A stretch of DNA of 64,000 bases from Macrococcus carouselicus (GCF_004359515.1 NZ_SCWD01000001.1:1104713-1168712), one strand, 5' to 3'. Numbered from the stretch's first letter, positions 47,610-57,595 are shown. Program-made: numbers and translations. The notes: a model not told the origin generated them from the letters alone.

Positions 47610-47951
47610 TCAATCATCAGTGTAATCCTTGAACCAATCAACTAGAACAGTATGTCCATCTGCTTCAACTGATTTAATAATTCCAGCTGCTAATATGCGC
47701 ATGACAGATGCAGATCTGTTATTAACATTTTGAAAGGGAAGGTTATTCTTCTGAGTGAAAGTTGATTTCAGAAAAATAAAATCTCCCGCTCTCATATTCT
47801 TAAGATGTTTTAGCGCAGTTTTATAAGCTTTATTATCTTCATCATCAAACCAACCAAGGCGCCATTTACCAGTTGTTAAAAAGTCCTTCGGTTCATCTAC
47901 CCGGTTTTGAGAGCCGACAAAAAAATAACGCTTAGAGGTGTTAATTGTCAT
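47610..47951 (-). CDS. EVE/PUA-like domain, N-terminal part of McrB split by TGA
   Basis: A 113-codon frame with the EVE-like pattern KRYFFVGSQNR ... WRLGWFDDED ... MRAGDFIFLKS, a fold that reads modified bases in several McrB proteins. It ends VDWFKDYTDD-stop, and the codons directly after the TGA continue KDWYFYTER in the same frame as mcrB. A TGG-to-TGA change would explain this. Alone it could be a truncated reader; AAAGGAG upstream shows it is the real start of the gene. Confidence 0.75.
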   Translation of the reverse strand: MTINTSKRYFFVGSQNRVDEPKDFLTTGKWRLGWFDDEDNKAYKTALKHLKNMRAGDFIFLKSTFTQKNNLPFQNVNNRSASVMRILAAGIIKSVEADGHTVLVDWFKDYTDD

Positions 47952-48057
47952 AGGAATACTCCTTTAGAAAAGATATAGTTGTTCGCCTCAAACTAGTACT
48001 ACCATAAATATATTGATTATCTATTTTAGCCATTTCTAACTACCTATACTAACGTCG

Positions 48058-51000
48058 CTAATTCTTTTCAAATAAATCAGATAAGACTTCTTCAACATTT
48101 CCAGTTTTAGTATGTGGAACAATATCAAAATGCTTAAAGTTTTTTCTACTTATTTCTTTATCAAGATTGCCGAATATAAAATTAGTAGCAATATTATAGA
48201 TGATTTCACTTGGTGCTAATCCATAGACTTGATTTTCAAGAATATGCTTTAATCTTTCATGGTCATCAGGTATTTTATTTTTAATTATATCACTATTAAA
48301 GAGCCTTTTTACAATTTCAGTGATATATAAACCTGACTTCATATATAAATCAGAAAAAGTTTTAGAAGAATCATCGTATATACCAGGATTTTCATTTTCT
48401 AAGTCATCGACCATCTTAATGACTACTTTTTTTGGTGTAAAAATCTGGTTTGTTTTTTGAGGAGGTATATAATCAAATATATCTTCTTTATTGTCTTCAA
48501 AATAATTAGCAAGTTGAACTTTTTTATTAAGAAACTCTTTTATTGATTCATTAAAAACTACTTCATCAAATAAGCCGCCTTTAAATTGTTTGATTACTCC
48601 TTCCTCGGTATAAGTTCCACCATCTCGTAGAAACTTAAATTCCTCTAAAGTAATACCTGTAACTTCTTCGAATACATTCTCAGGTGTATATTGGTCAAAA
48701 TTATTTAAAGTCAGATTGTCGTCACCATATGCCATGATAAAACTTGGAATCGTACGAGAAAAACCTCTTAATCTACTACGAATCTCATCTTGTATAGTAT
48801 TTTTTTTCTTCTCTTCAATCTTTCTTTCTTCTTCATAAACGATATCTTTTTTAAGCTCTTCTACTTTAGTATTAACCTGAGTTGCTAAGTCTGATGTATG
48901 CTGTTTTAATAATTGTTCAAGATTGTCTGTAAATGAATCTTTAACATCAATTCTTTCTTTAGTTGTTACAGCTTCCTCTAAACTTTTCTTATATTCATTT
49001 TCCAAGTGAGCTTTTTTGATATTAGTTTCCGTGTTAAGTCGCTTAACTTCATACTCAATTTCTTGCTGAATTTGATTAACAACTCTATTCGTCGTTTTAT
49101 TAGACAGTTGATACTCTGCTTGTACTTCAGTTATGTGAGGTTTTAATAATTGACTTACATTCTTTGCAATTAATTTAGTTTCTCTATCAGTCGATAGATC
49201 TATCTCTGATTCTTCAAAATGATTGTTAAAATCAAAAACCTTTTCTCCAAAAATAGCATCCGTTTTTGATATCACAAGTTCATTAGAAACCTTAACTTCT
49301 CCTTGGTCGTCTACTTCAACTTCATTAGTATCAATTATTGATTCTACTTTCTCACTTTTCCCTTGCTTCTCTTCTGGTAAACGGTTCAGAATATCTAGTG
49401 CAGCGCTAGGAGCGGAAAATATATTACTAATATTGGAAAATAGTAAGTTACTCATGAAACCACGTTTTACTACCTCTGTTGCTTTTATTGTTTTGGGAAT
49501 GCTCATTACTTGCTCGGCACTTAACTCTATCATCTTTCCGTCTTGGTCTTCACCAATCACCGGAAAAAAATTTAAAAGTCTTTTTATATTTACTTTACGC
49601 TCTTCTAGCGTCCCTTTGCCATTGTTTGTCTTAGTTGATAAATTATTTGCGAATTCATCAAATATAATAAGGGTTCTTTCAGGGGCAAAATCAAAAACAT
49701 AAGCATCTTCTTTTTTGTATCTAATTTCGTTTTGTCCATCATTAATTGTCCATTCATATGGGTTTTGTGCTCTAAAAGCTGCTTGCATATAAAGAGCCGG
49801 TGATTTCATATTGCTGAGCATTAATACAGCTGTCCATTCAGGAATGGTTATACCTGTTGTCAATTGACCGACAGATAAAGTAATAGTTTTATCATGTTTT
49901 TTTATAGCATTTTTCACTTTATTTAGTGAAGTATCAGTAGTTACTACATAATCTCCCTCAGCCTTACCATCACCAGCAGCCAATATAATTTCATAATTTT
50001 CAAATGTCGGATGCTGTTTTAATAAACTTTGGAGCGCACGTGCACTAGCGACTCGATCTAGCAACCATAATGTATGTTTGAGTTCATTTCTTTGTTTATG
50101 AGTACTAAATGGATATTTCTCACCCTTAGTTAAAGTATCTAGCCATTTTTCAACGTCCGCTTTATGGATAAACTGTCCTTTATCATTTGTCGCAAAGAAT
50201 TCGTTTAAATCAAACGCATAATCCATGTTTTCTTTGTCTATTTGAGCGCCTTCATTAATACGGTCAGAAATCATTGATGACATTTGATAAGTATACATGT
50301 TTAACTTAGGTAGAGTTTCATAAGGGTTATTTTCAAGTCTATTCCAATTTTTTTTAGCAAGCTGTTCATCTTCATATGTCCAGTTGAAAATCTGGTTTTC
50401 ATTAAATTTCCCACTTGCTAAAGCTTTAAATGGAGTTCCCGAAAGGTGCAAAGTAAATTTCCTTTTAATTTTATCAAAAGCAATATCAGTCTTAAAAGTG
50501 TCTATAGCCTCATGAGCTTCATCAATAATTAGCATATCCCATTCTAAATGAGCTATCCATTCTAGCTTATCAAGATTACCACCAAAATATTTAGATCCCT
50601 TTAAATCTTGTAAACTAACAAATTCAATACATTTAGCATCAATATCAGCATCTAATTTTTCTTTAAACTCTTGCCTTGTTAATGTTACTCTATCTTTCAG
50701 AGAACTTGACTCACTAACAAAATAGAAGCTTGTCTGCCAAGAAATATATTTCTCATAATCATCAAACCAAGAATTTGCAATAGAAGGCCGATTAGTCACT
50801 ATTAAAACTTTTTGTAAATCCATCTTTCTCACAAGATCATACGTTGTTAAGGTTTTTCCAAATCGTGGTTTTGCATTCCATAAAAATTCATCTTGATAAT
50901 GAGTGAAATATTCCATGGTTTGCTCAACAGCATTTTTTTGTTCATCACGTAAGATATACTCTGAAGCACTTTTCTTATTGATACCCTTATAATTTTTATG

Positions 51001-51333
51001 TTTAAAATTATAAAAATAGTTTAGAGCTTCATCTTGTCCACCATTAAACAGAAACCATTCAGTACCTTTCTCTCGTTTGACACCATTTTTGGTCAAGTAT
51101 GAATGAAAATCATAATCTTTAAAATAACCTCCACCGTCAAATCGAGCTTCATGCTCCCATAAAATTATAGGCTTAATTCCGGCCGTATGGGTCTGTTGTT
51201 TGATTCGTGTTTCTGTATCATTTTCGGTATATCCAATTTTAATCCAACCTTGTTTCTTAATATTATCAGGTGTTATATACGCATAAATTTTAGGTTCTAT
51301 TTGTTGTGAAGTTTGAATGTTAAGTGACATCAT
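48058..51333 (-). CDS. GIY-YIG / DEAH helicase restriction subunit
   Basis: A 1091-residue protein. Residues about 12-96 form a T5orf172-type GIY-YIG nuclease (AYITPDN...WIKIGYT, Arg in TETRIKQ, Glu in GTEWF). A superfamily 2 helicase follows: KPRFGKT Walker A at 155-161, IIDEAHEA with DEAH at 271-274, motif VI QAAFRAQNP. A coiled-coil-rich stretch is near 740-850. The last 130 residues (NQIFTPKKVVIKMVDDLE, MKSGLYITEIVKRLFNS) look like a degenerate methylase fragment. It overlaps the methylase gene (ATGA), so the pair is probably a restriction-modification system. Confidence 0.82.
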   Translation of the reverse strand: MMSLNIQTSQQIEPKIYAYITPDNIKKQGWIKIGYTENDTETRIKQQTHTAGIKPIILWEHEARFDGGGYFKDYDFHSYLTKNGVKREKGTEWFLFNGGQDEALNYFYNFKHKNYKGINKKSASEYILRDEQKNAVEQTMEYFTHYQDEFLWNAKPRFGKTLTTYDLVRKMDLQKVLIVTNRPSIANSWFDDYEKYISWQTSFYFVSESSSLKDRVTLTRQEFKEKLDADIDAKCIEFVSLQDLKGSKYFGGNLDKLEWIAHLEWDMLIIDEAHEAIDTFKTDIAFDKIKRKFTLHLSGTPFKALASGKFNENQIFNWTYEDEQLAKKNWNRLENNPYETLPKLNMYTYQMSSMISDRINEGAQIDKENMDYAFDLNEFFATNDKGQFIHKADVEKWLDTLTKGEKYPFSTHKQRNELKHTLWLLDRVASARALQSLLKQHPTFENYEIILAAGDGKAEGDYVVTTDTSLNKVKNAIKKHDKTITLSVGQLTTGITIPEWTAVLMLSNMKSPALYMQAAFRAQNPYEWTINDGQNEIRYKKEDAYVFDFAPERTLIIFDEFANNLSTKTNNGKGTLEERKVNIKRLLNFFPVIGEDQDGKMIELSAEQVMSIPKTIKATEVVKRGFMSNLLFSNISNIFSAPSAALDILNRLPEEKQGKSEKVESIIDTNEVEVDDQGEVKVSNELVISKTDAIFGEKVFDFNNHFEESEIDLSTDRETKLIAKNVSQLLKPHITEVQAEYQLSNKTTNRVVNQIQQEIEYEVKRLNTETNIKKAHLENEYKKSLEEAVTTKERIDVKDSFTDNLEQLLKQHTSDLATQVNTKVEELKKDIVYEEERKIEEKKKNTIQDEIRSRLRGFSRTIPSFIMAYGDDNLTLNNFDQYTPENVFEEVTGITLEEFKFLRDGGTYTEEGVIKQFKGGLFDEVVFNESIKEFLNKKVQLANYFEDNKEDIFDYIPPQKTNQIFTPKKVVIKMVDDLENENPGIYDDSSKTFSDLYMKSGLYITEIVKRLFNSDIIKNKIPDDHERLKHILENQVYGLAPSEIIYNIATNFIFGNLDKEISRKNFKHFDIVPHTKTGNVEEVLSDLFEKN

Positions 51334-53228
51334 TTCATCTCCTTCACATTTTTTTCAATAAAATCAATTTCACGTTGGTTTAAATTATATTTTTTATATA
51401 ACTGACGATTAATTTCACAGATTGTTCCCTCCCAATTTATATCAGATTTTGAACTGAAATTTTGAATAGGAACTTTTCCCCAAACTGCTTTAGTATTATC
51501 CTGTGTAATCTTAAGAATCCCTAACATAGCCCTAGCAAACTTAGTCTTAATGTATTTATTCAAAGCATTTGCTTCATATTCATCAGAAAAATTACCTATA
51601 GAAATAAATGTTTCTGTATACCCGATTAGGGGGGCCCCGATTAGGGGTGTAGATAAGACTTCACCAATTGCTCCTGATCCATTTGCTTTAGGTAATATAA
51701 CTTTATACGAATTAAAATTTTCTGGTTCATTCATATAATCTTTTCTAAACCATAGTGTAATTCTATTATTATTTTCTCTACCAATTATTTGTATATATTC
51801 ATGGTTATCTTTAGGCTTAGTCTTATAAAATAATTCTGGTAAATTTTTAAAAGCATTCGATGCTATTCTTCTGTCAGAAATTCTATTCATCTTTTCAGGA
51901 TGATCTTTATAAATTAAATTAGAATATCTATAAATCCCACGGTTATATACTATATTAGACAATGGGGAATAACCATAGTGTTCGACCTTATTCAAAACTG
52001 AATTCAATTCTGGGTAAGCAGAAAAAACGCCTATTGGTTCAAAATATTTATTTTTATCATATAATGTTATTGCAATACCACCTTTAATATCAGTATTCTC
52101 AAAAATTTTTGAGCTATTTTGTTCATAATCAATAACTTTAAGATGATTATTGTTTAACATTTTTTTATTCCAGTTTTTAGGGGTACCTCCTGCATTAAAG
52201 AGAAATCTTGCAGGGGTAATAAGAATACAAATATCAGCCAACTGTATCGCTTCATCATAAAACTTGTGGTAAATAGGCATATCTTTTGAACTACTACCTT
52301 TAGCTTCTTCTTGATATGGGGGATTACCAATAATAACATCAAACTTCATAGCTAATTCACCCTTACCTTTATTATTTGTTGTCAATACATTTAATGGACG
52401 ATTTTCTTTATACACAATTTGGTTTTTGACATTGTTTTCATTAAATAAATCTGCCTCAAAAAAAACAAGTTGCTCAATCTCTTTACTCTTTTCAATAAAA
52501 GGTTTTGATAACAATAAACCATCCATTTGAAAAATATTAAAACTTATAATATTAGCTATTTCTTTTTTTAAAACTTTAGAAGGAGCAGCTTTAAATTGAA
52601 AAATGTAATAATCAACGAATGTATAGAATAAATTTTCTCTTGCTAATAAAAGAGAATCCCCTTGATATTCATATCCGTAGCTATTTTTATAGGCACACTT
52701 AACAGCTTGATACCATTCATCGTGACTTTTGATATTTTGACATATTTTTTGTAACTTCCTATCGAGAAATCCTGCTCTCTCTGATATTTGAATAGTCTTT
52801 CCTGTCACAGTGTCATATCTATTTACTATATAGGGGGCCTCACCACATGTAAGCTCCATTATAGTTTTCGATAAATATTTGTCGAGAGGTAAGTGTTTGA
52901 ATGTTTCCTCAATTAATTCAGTTTGTTTTTTAACTATCGACATAGGGGTAAAGACTTCCGCATTACCCTTTGTTCGCAATTTTTGCTCATATTTCAATTT
53001 TTCTACTCTAGGTCTTATAACCCCTTCTCTATTTCCAGTGATAAGAGGAACTTTAATGTGGGAGTTTTCTTCAAATCCTTTCCCTAATAATTCATAGCTT
53101 TTTGTGGCCCAGATTATATTTTTTTTAGTTGTACGATCCTTTAATAATATTCTTAGTATTTCTGGATCTTTTTTAAGTAATATATTTTCATTAATATCTA
53201 CTAACTCTTCAATGATTTCTTTTGTCAT
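51330..53228 (-). CDS. Eco57I-type N6-adenine DNA methyltransferase
   Basis: A 632-residue DNA methylase. SAM-binding motif I is MELTCGEAPYI near residue 124; the catalytic motif NPPY is at about 302-305. The last 250 residues are probably the target-recognition domain. Start ATG after TAGGAGAA. It overlaps the restriction subunit by 4 bases; together they form a hybrid type I/III-like or ISP-like unit. Target site cannot be read from sequence. Confidence 0.87.
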   Translation of the reverse strand: MTKEIIEELVDINENILLKKDPEILRILLKDRTTKKNIIWATKSYELLGKGFEENSHIKVPLITGNREGVIRPRVEKLKYEQKLRTKGNAEVFTPMSIVKKQTELIEETFKHLPLDKYLSKTIMELTCGEAPYIVNRYDTVTGKTIQISERAGFLDRKLQKICQNIKSHDEWYQAVKCAYKNSYGYEYQGDSLLLARENLFYTFVDYYIFQFKAAPSKVLKKEIANIISFNIFQMDGLLLSKPFIEKSKEIEQLVFFEADLFNENNVKNQIVYKENRPLNVLTTNNKGKGELAMKFDVIIGNPPYQEEAKGSSSKDMPIYHKFYDEAIQLADICILITPARFLFNAGGTPKNWNKKMLNNNHLKVIDYEQNSSKIFENTDIKGGIAITLYDKNKYFEPIGVFSAYPELNSVLNKVEHYGYSPLSNIVYNRGIYRYSNLIYKDHPEKMNRISDRRIASNAFKNLPELFYKTKPKDNHEYIQIIGRENNNRITLWFRKDYMNEPENFNSYKVILPKANGSGAIGEVLSTPLIGAPLIGYTETFISIGNFSDEYEANALNKYIKTKFARAMLGILKITQDNTKAVWGKVPIQNFSSKSDINWEGTICEINRQLYKKYNLNQREIDFIEKNVKEMK

Positions 53229-53294
53229 GAATAATTCTCCTATATAAAACTTTTCTGTAAAAGAATCTTTTATGCTATTATTATTTTTTCGTTT

Positions 53295-54359
53295 TTTCGT
53301 TTGTCAAAATAAGCTAGACAACTTCTCATCTTCGATGAAACTCATAAATACTTCCAATGGTGTCCTATAACCAAGAGATTTTCTAGGTCGATTATTTAGG
53401 GAATGTGCAACTTGAATAATATAGTCGTCTGTAACTGTGTTGAAATCCATATCTTTGTCCAGACCGTTTCTTCTAAGCATTCCATTTGAATGTTCATTAA
53501 GACCACGCTGCGAAGGTGTGCCTAGATCAGCAAAAAAGATAGATATATCGTGTTGGTTACTGATTGACTTCCAGCTGGAAAACTCTTTAACGCAGTCGAA
53601 TGTAATGGATTTAAAGAGACGATAAGGTAAAGCCGAAAACATACTGTTTAATGCTTTTTCAATGTCGGATGCCTTGCGACCTTCCGGTCGTAGGGTGATG
53701 ATCATCTTAGAAACACGTTCAATAAGGGTGATGACTGCGCTGCCATGACGACGACCGACAATCGTATCTCCTTCAAGATGACCGAACTCTCTATCAAAGT
53801 CAGGAAATTCAACTGTTCTTTCTGAAATGTGGCGTTTGAAAGTCTGACGACCTCTTTTCTCATGATAACCGTTAGGTTTTCTTTTCCCTTTCATTGGAAG
53901 TGATTGAACAGGAAGAATATATTCCCTAAACATTCTGTACAGAGTTTTAACAGAGCAGCTGATAGATTCTTCATTCCTGCCTATGATAGTGTCAGGTGTC
54001 CAGCCGTCGGCTATTCTTTCTCGAATATAACTGGTCTGATGCTTAGGAAGGACGATTCTACGTCTTCCACAACGGGATTTTCTTTTCTTATAGTTCTGAT
54101 AGAATTCCAGTGCAGATATACCTGCTTTGAATGCATTAATTACATTATAGACGGTCTGTCTTGAACGCTTAATTCTCCGGCAGATCTCACTGACCGAAAT
54201 TTTCTGGTGGTAATATGATTCTATGAACGCAAGTTCATCCGTGGTAAGATGTGTATAGGCCATTTGTGCTAACTCCTTATGTTTTCTTTGGTCGGAAATA
54301 CATATTGAGTTTAGCACAGAAGGCTTTTTTAGTTGTCTAGCTTATTTTGACAAACGAAA
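53295..54359. mobile_element. IS30-family insertion sequence
   Basis: A 1.07-kb element bounded by perfect 29-bp inverted repeats (53295-53323 and 54331-54359; TTTCGTTTGTCAAAATAAGC at the left outer end). It holds a single transposase gene. A possible CG target duplication lies at the flanks if the true repeat begins at TTTGTC. It sits between the 399-codon gene and the methylase gene. Confidence 0.9.
53304..54263 (-). CDS. IS30-family transposase
   Basis: A 319-residue DDE transposase. The N-terminal helix-turn-helix reads KISVSEICRRIKRSRQTVYNVI. DDE residues are in GHLEGDTIVGRRHG, ITFDCVKEF and NEHSNGMLRRNG. The second motif has Cys-Val where Asn-Gly or Arg-Gly is common. The ATG at 54263 follows AAGGAG; a longer frame to 54317 is less likely. 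Appears intact. Confidence 0.92.
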   Translation of the reverse strand: MAYTHLTTDELAFIESYYHQKISVSEICRRIKRSRQTVYNVINAFKAGISALEFYQNYKKRKSRCGRRRIVLPKHQTSYIRERIADGWTPDTIIGRNEESISCSVKTLYRMFREYILPVQSLPMKGKRKPNGYHEKRGRQTFKRHISERTVEFPDFDREFGHLEGDTIVGRRHGSAVITLIERVSKMIITLRPEGRKASDIEKALNSMFSALPYRLFKSITFDCVKEFSSWKSISNQHDISIFFADLGTPSQRGLNEHSNGMLRRNGLDKDMDFNTVTDDYIIQVAHSLNNRPRKSLGYRTPLEVFMSFIEDEKLSSLF

Positions 54360-54362
54360 TAA

Positions 54363-55562
54363 TCATTTTTCTGCTTCAAGAAAAGGAGAATTAAATTTCA
54401 TTTTCACTCCATATGTCCCAGAAACAATATTCTTATTATAAATAAGATCTGCGTTCTTGTTCATTACTATATTATTAATGATTTTATTTATATTTTCTTC
54501 TCCAATTTTTTTAATAAGTCTTTCATCTTCCATAAGATATTCAATGAGCTTCTTTTTATTTAAACTTTTATTTTGTGATTTTATATCTGTTTTATTTTCC
54601 TCGTATGAAGAATAATTGATACTAAATTTATCGCAAAAATTCTTATTTACTTTATAGTGATTTATGAGGTCAGTGAAATTACTAAAATTCTCTATATTTT
54701 CCAAAATTTTTCCATCAAATTCAATTTTTATGTCATTATGTATATCATTTAAATCCGTATGCTTATTATTTTGAAAATATTGTTTGAAAATATTGTAATT
54801 GTTGAATCTTTTTTCTGTAAAAATATCTGGATATATAAAACTCAGTTCTTTGAAAAGCTCATATTTCATAACAAATAGTTTTAATTTAGATTTTTCTACT
54901 TTAGAAAAATCTAAATTAAATTCCGGATCTACAATTTTAAATATTGATGACTTTGTACTACTTTCATATCTTATAAAACTACTCATTACGAGCTTTTCTT
55001 TGATTATACTTTCTGGATCAACTATTCCTTGGATTTGCAACTTGCCATCTTTTATTTGTTTGTTTTGTGATGTAATAGAGTTTTGTGTGCCTTTACATTC
55101 TATTAAATAAAATTCATCGTTAGAATCCATTACTAAGAAGTCTGGAGATTTATAGTTCCCTCTATACCCATTATTTACCGGATTCAGAAAAGGATAATAT
55201 TTTAAAAAGAATTTTGTATCTACCCATCCATTTATTCCTACAGTAGCATCCATAAAGCAATATGCCATGCCCATACCGATATCATCACTAAGAATCGTTT
55301 TTTGATGTGCATCAACATCCTTAAAAATATCACTAAGTTTAAAGTCTATATCGCTACTAAAACAATAAAAATATCTTAATAATGCCCAATAATCATTCAA
55401 TAGCATTTTATTTAGATGCGGATATTTAGTAGAATATACGACACTTTTCATCAATTCTTCCATCTTGAATTTGAACAGATTATTTGAATATATCACAAAG
55501 GGCATTGGAGGAAATCCATTTGACCAACTGGTTAAATCAATTGATACTCTTATCTGCTTCAA
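54363..55562 (-). CDS. Unknown protein with PD-(D/E)xK-like motif (399 residues)
   Basis: AT-rich gene of unrecognised family. SPDFLVMDSNDEFYLIECKG at residues 139-158 fits PD-(D/E)xK, the core of many restriction and defence nucleases. The C-terminal half is charged and helical. Start TTG after AGGAG; the stop falls 3 bases from the IS30 end, so the gene is complete. Third in an operon with the two genes upstream. A type II-like endonuclease or defence effector is the best guess, by motif only. Confidence 0.62.
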   Translation of the reverse strand: MKQIRVSIDLTSWSNGFPPMPFVIYSNNLFKFKMEELMKSVVYSTKYPHLNKMLLNDYWALLRYFYCFSSDIDFKLSDIFKDVDAHQKTILSDDIGMGMAYCFMDATVGINGWVDTKFFLKYYPFLNPVNNGYRGNYKSPDFLVMDSNDEFYLIECKGTQNSITSQNKQIKDGKLQIQGIVDPESIIKEKLVMSSFIRYESSTKSSIFKIVDPEFNLDFSKVEKSKLKLFVMKYELFKELSFIYPDIFTEKRFNNYNIFKQYFQNNKHTDLNDIHNDIKIEFDGKILENIENFSNFTDLINHYKVNKNFCDKFSINYSSYEENKTDIKSQNKSLNKKKLIEYLMEDERLIKKIGEENINKIINNIVMNKNADLIYNKNIVSGTYGVKMKFNSPFLEAEK

Positions 55563-55590
55563 GGTTATCCATCTCCTAGTTAATTAAACT

Positions 55591-56481
55591 TTACTCGATA
55601 AACTCATCAATACTCATTTGATTGTTTTCTGGATTTGAGAATGGGTTATTAATATATTCTAAATAGTTACGTCTCGCAATTTTTACATCATTTAATTTTA
55701 TTGTTTTCAAAGGATGCCATTGTCGATTTTCCCATTTCATTAATTTGGTATAACCAACTCTACCCATAAGATCCAACATTTTTTTCACTTTTTTATTCCC
55801 GAAGGATCTTACATCTGCACCTATAACTGTAGCCATATCTGGTATTGAACAATATGCTCGGCTAACTATCTCATCTATAGTAAAACTACATTGATTCATT
55901 AATAAAGCATCTACTTCACTACAAATTTCATTTGCTATATCTTTATCTTCTGTTTCTTTATCGAAATGAATTATGCGTTGAATATTCTCTATATCAGTAG
56001 TCTCCATGGCTTCATTTATCAACTTAAACAACTCAGTTTCACATTCAAATATTATTTTATTATTTCTAAATGTAAAACCACTATATATTAAATTTTCCAT
56101 ATAATTATCTATAGTATTATTTAATTGAATATTAAAAATAATATGTACACTAAAGTTATTTTGATTAATATGACTTAGAGTTTCATTTCTTAAATATTGT
56201 GTACGCTCAAAATTATTATATTTCTCAATTTGGCTTATATCATTATCGAATCTTCCACCTTTTAATTCTAATCCATAAAAAGCTGCATTATCTTTCTTAA
56301 AACAAATATCAAATTTTATTGTTCCTTGCTCAGTCCTTACATTTTTCTCAATACTAAATAAAGTATAATTGTTTAAACACAAAATATTTATAACACCCAC
56401 ATGGGCATTTTCTTTTAATAAGTTGAGAAAAAAGTTTAATAATTCTAGTTCACTTAACTTTTCAGTATCGGAAATATTCAT
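55591..56481 (-). CDS. Unknown protein with PD-(D/E)xK-like motif and winged-helix-like end (296 residues)
   Basis: Unrecognised family. KFDICFKKDNAAFYGLELKGG near residues 57-76 fits a second PD-(D/E)xK core (Asp ... Glu-x-Lys). The C-terminal 90 residues (TIDEIVSRAYCSIPDMATVIGADVRSFGNKKVKKMLDLMGRVGYTK) resemble a winged helix that could bind DNA. The start at 56481 is set by AGGTGAT upstream; it overlaps the 377-codon gene by about 20 bases, so the two are coupled. Confidence 0.6.
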   Translation of the reverse strand: MNISDTEKLSELELLNFFLNLLKENAHVGVINILCLNNYTLFSIEKNVRTEQGTIKFDICFKKDNAAFYGLELKGGRFDNDISQIEKYNNFERTQYLRNETLSHINQNNFSVHIIFNIQLNNTIDNYMENLIYSGFTFRNNKIIFECETELFKLINEAMETTDIENIQRIIHFDKETEDKDIANEICSEVDALLMNQCSFTIDEIVSRAYCSIPDMATVIGADVRSFGNKKVKKMLDLMGRVGYTKLMKWENRQWHPLKTIKLNDVKIARRNYLEYINNPFSNPENNQMSIDEFIE

Positions 56482-57595
56482 GTTGTTTATCACCTACTGT
56501 CAAATTTGCACTAGCGTCCACAAATAAATTAATATTAGTAATAAGTCTTGCAATAGAATTGCCACATGATTCTGGTAACAACTCAATTATTAAGGTTTTT
56601 TTACTGGTGTTTATATTGATGTTCAACCTTTTTGAATAATTTCCCATATGTGTATCAATCGCTTTGATCCTTACAACATTTTCTCTTATTTTATAAGGAG
56701 TGGCCCATAATCTAAAAGGCTTAGTGCCATCACACATTTTTTCAATAAATTTATCTATATTCACTTCACTTGCAAGTTTTATCACAAGAAAATTTCCATC
56801 AATTTTTTTTCCTTTTAATTGTAAGGGGTAATCATTTTCAAGCACGCTAATTTTTCCCATATAATTATCAAGAATATTATTCACATTGTTAATGTGCATA
56901 GAAAAAGAATTTCCCCTGGCAGTAAATTTTCCATTATATTTTAGTGTATCTACAATAAATTCGTCATTTTCATCACTAGTTAATAATCCGATAGTCTTAA
57001 TTGAAAGTTCTCTCTTAAAGTTTTCATTCAATAAACTTTTGATAATTGGTTTAGCCATTTTTTTTGATAGGTGCAGATTTAAATCATTCGTTTCATTTAA
57101 GAAACGTTCAATATTTGAGTTTTTTTCTTCCTTTAAAATATCTTTAAATGAAATACCTAGACTATACAACTCACCCAAACGATTCTCAGTAGAATACATA
57201 AATGCACTAGGAAGCCAAATGTTATCCATTTCTCTTTGTTGCAATAAAGTATTTTGTACCCTATCAGTATTTTTAGCATAATCTAAAGAATGCATCTTCC
57301 AAAATCGAGAATTACTTATGTCAAAGTAATATTCAACACCAAATATTGTAAGTATAACCATATTTTCATCGATTGTCTCGATTATCTGCGTAGATGTATT
57401 TTTTTCGAACTCTATGCCTCTTAATATCTTGGTAATTTCATCCTTTTTGTTAGCTTCATTTTGAACACTATGATTTTCAAATATATATGTTTTAATTAGT
57501 GGATTTTCATTTTTTTTATCTTTAACAAAAGTTTTATAGTTTTTGTTTAAGACATCATCTAATGAATCTTGCATCTGTTTAAGATTTTTAAACAT
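56462..57595 (-). CDS. Unknown protein (377 residues), first gene of the operon
   Basis: No family recognised. Mixed alpha/beta, no signal peptide or membrane segment. Conserved-looking blocks are GVEYYFDISNSRFWKMHSLDYAKNTD near residue 86 and LWATPYKIRENVVRIKAI near 293. AGGAGGG precedes the ATG and the operon promoter is about 95 bases upstream. Its tight overlap with two nuclease-like genes suggests a shared system, such as a sensor or scaffold; that is inference. Confidence 0.6.
   Translation of the reverse strand: MFKNLKQMQDSLDDVLNKNYKTFVKDKKNENPLIKTYIFENHSVQNEANKKDEITKILRGIEFEKNTSTQIIETIDENMVILTIFGVEYYFDISNSRFWKMHSLDYAKNTDRVQNTLLQQREMDNIWLPSAFMYSTENRLGELYSLGISFKDILKEEKNSNIERFLNETNDLNLHLSKKMAKPIIKSLLNENFKRELSIKTIGLLTSDENDEFIVDTLKYNGKFTARGNSFSMHINNVNNILDNYMGKISVLENDYPLQLKGKKIDGNFLVIKLASEVNIDKFIEKMCDGTKPFRLWATPYKIRENVVRIKAIDTHMGNYSKRLNININTSKKTLIIELLPESCGNSIARLITNINLFVDASANLTVGDKQHEYFRY

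Noticed and set aside
53295..54359. IS30 insertion as a truncation of the 399-codon gene
   Set aside because: The stop codon lies 3 bases outside the element, so the frame does not run into it; the gene looks complete unless homologues prove longer.
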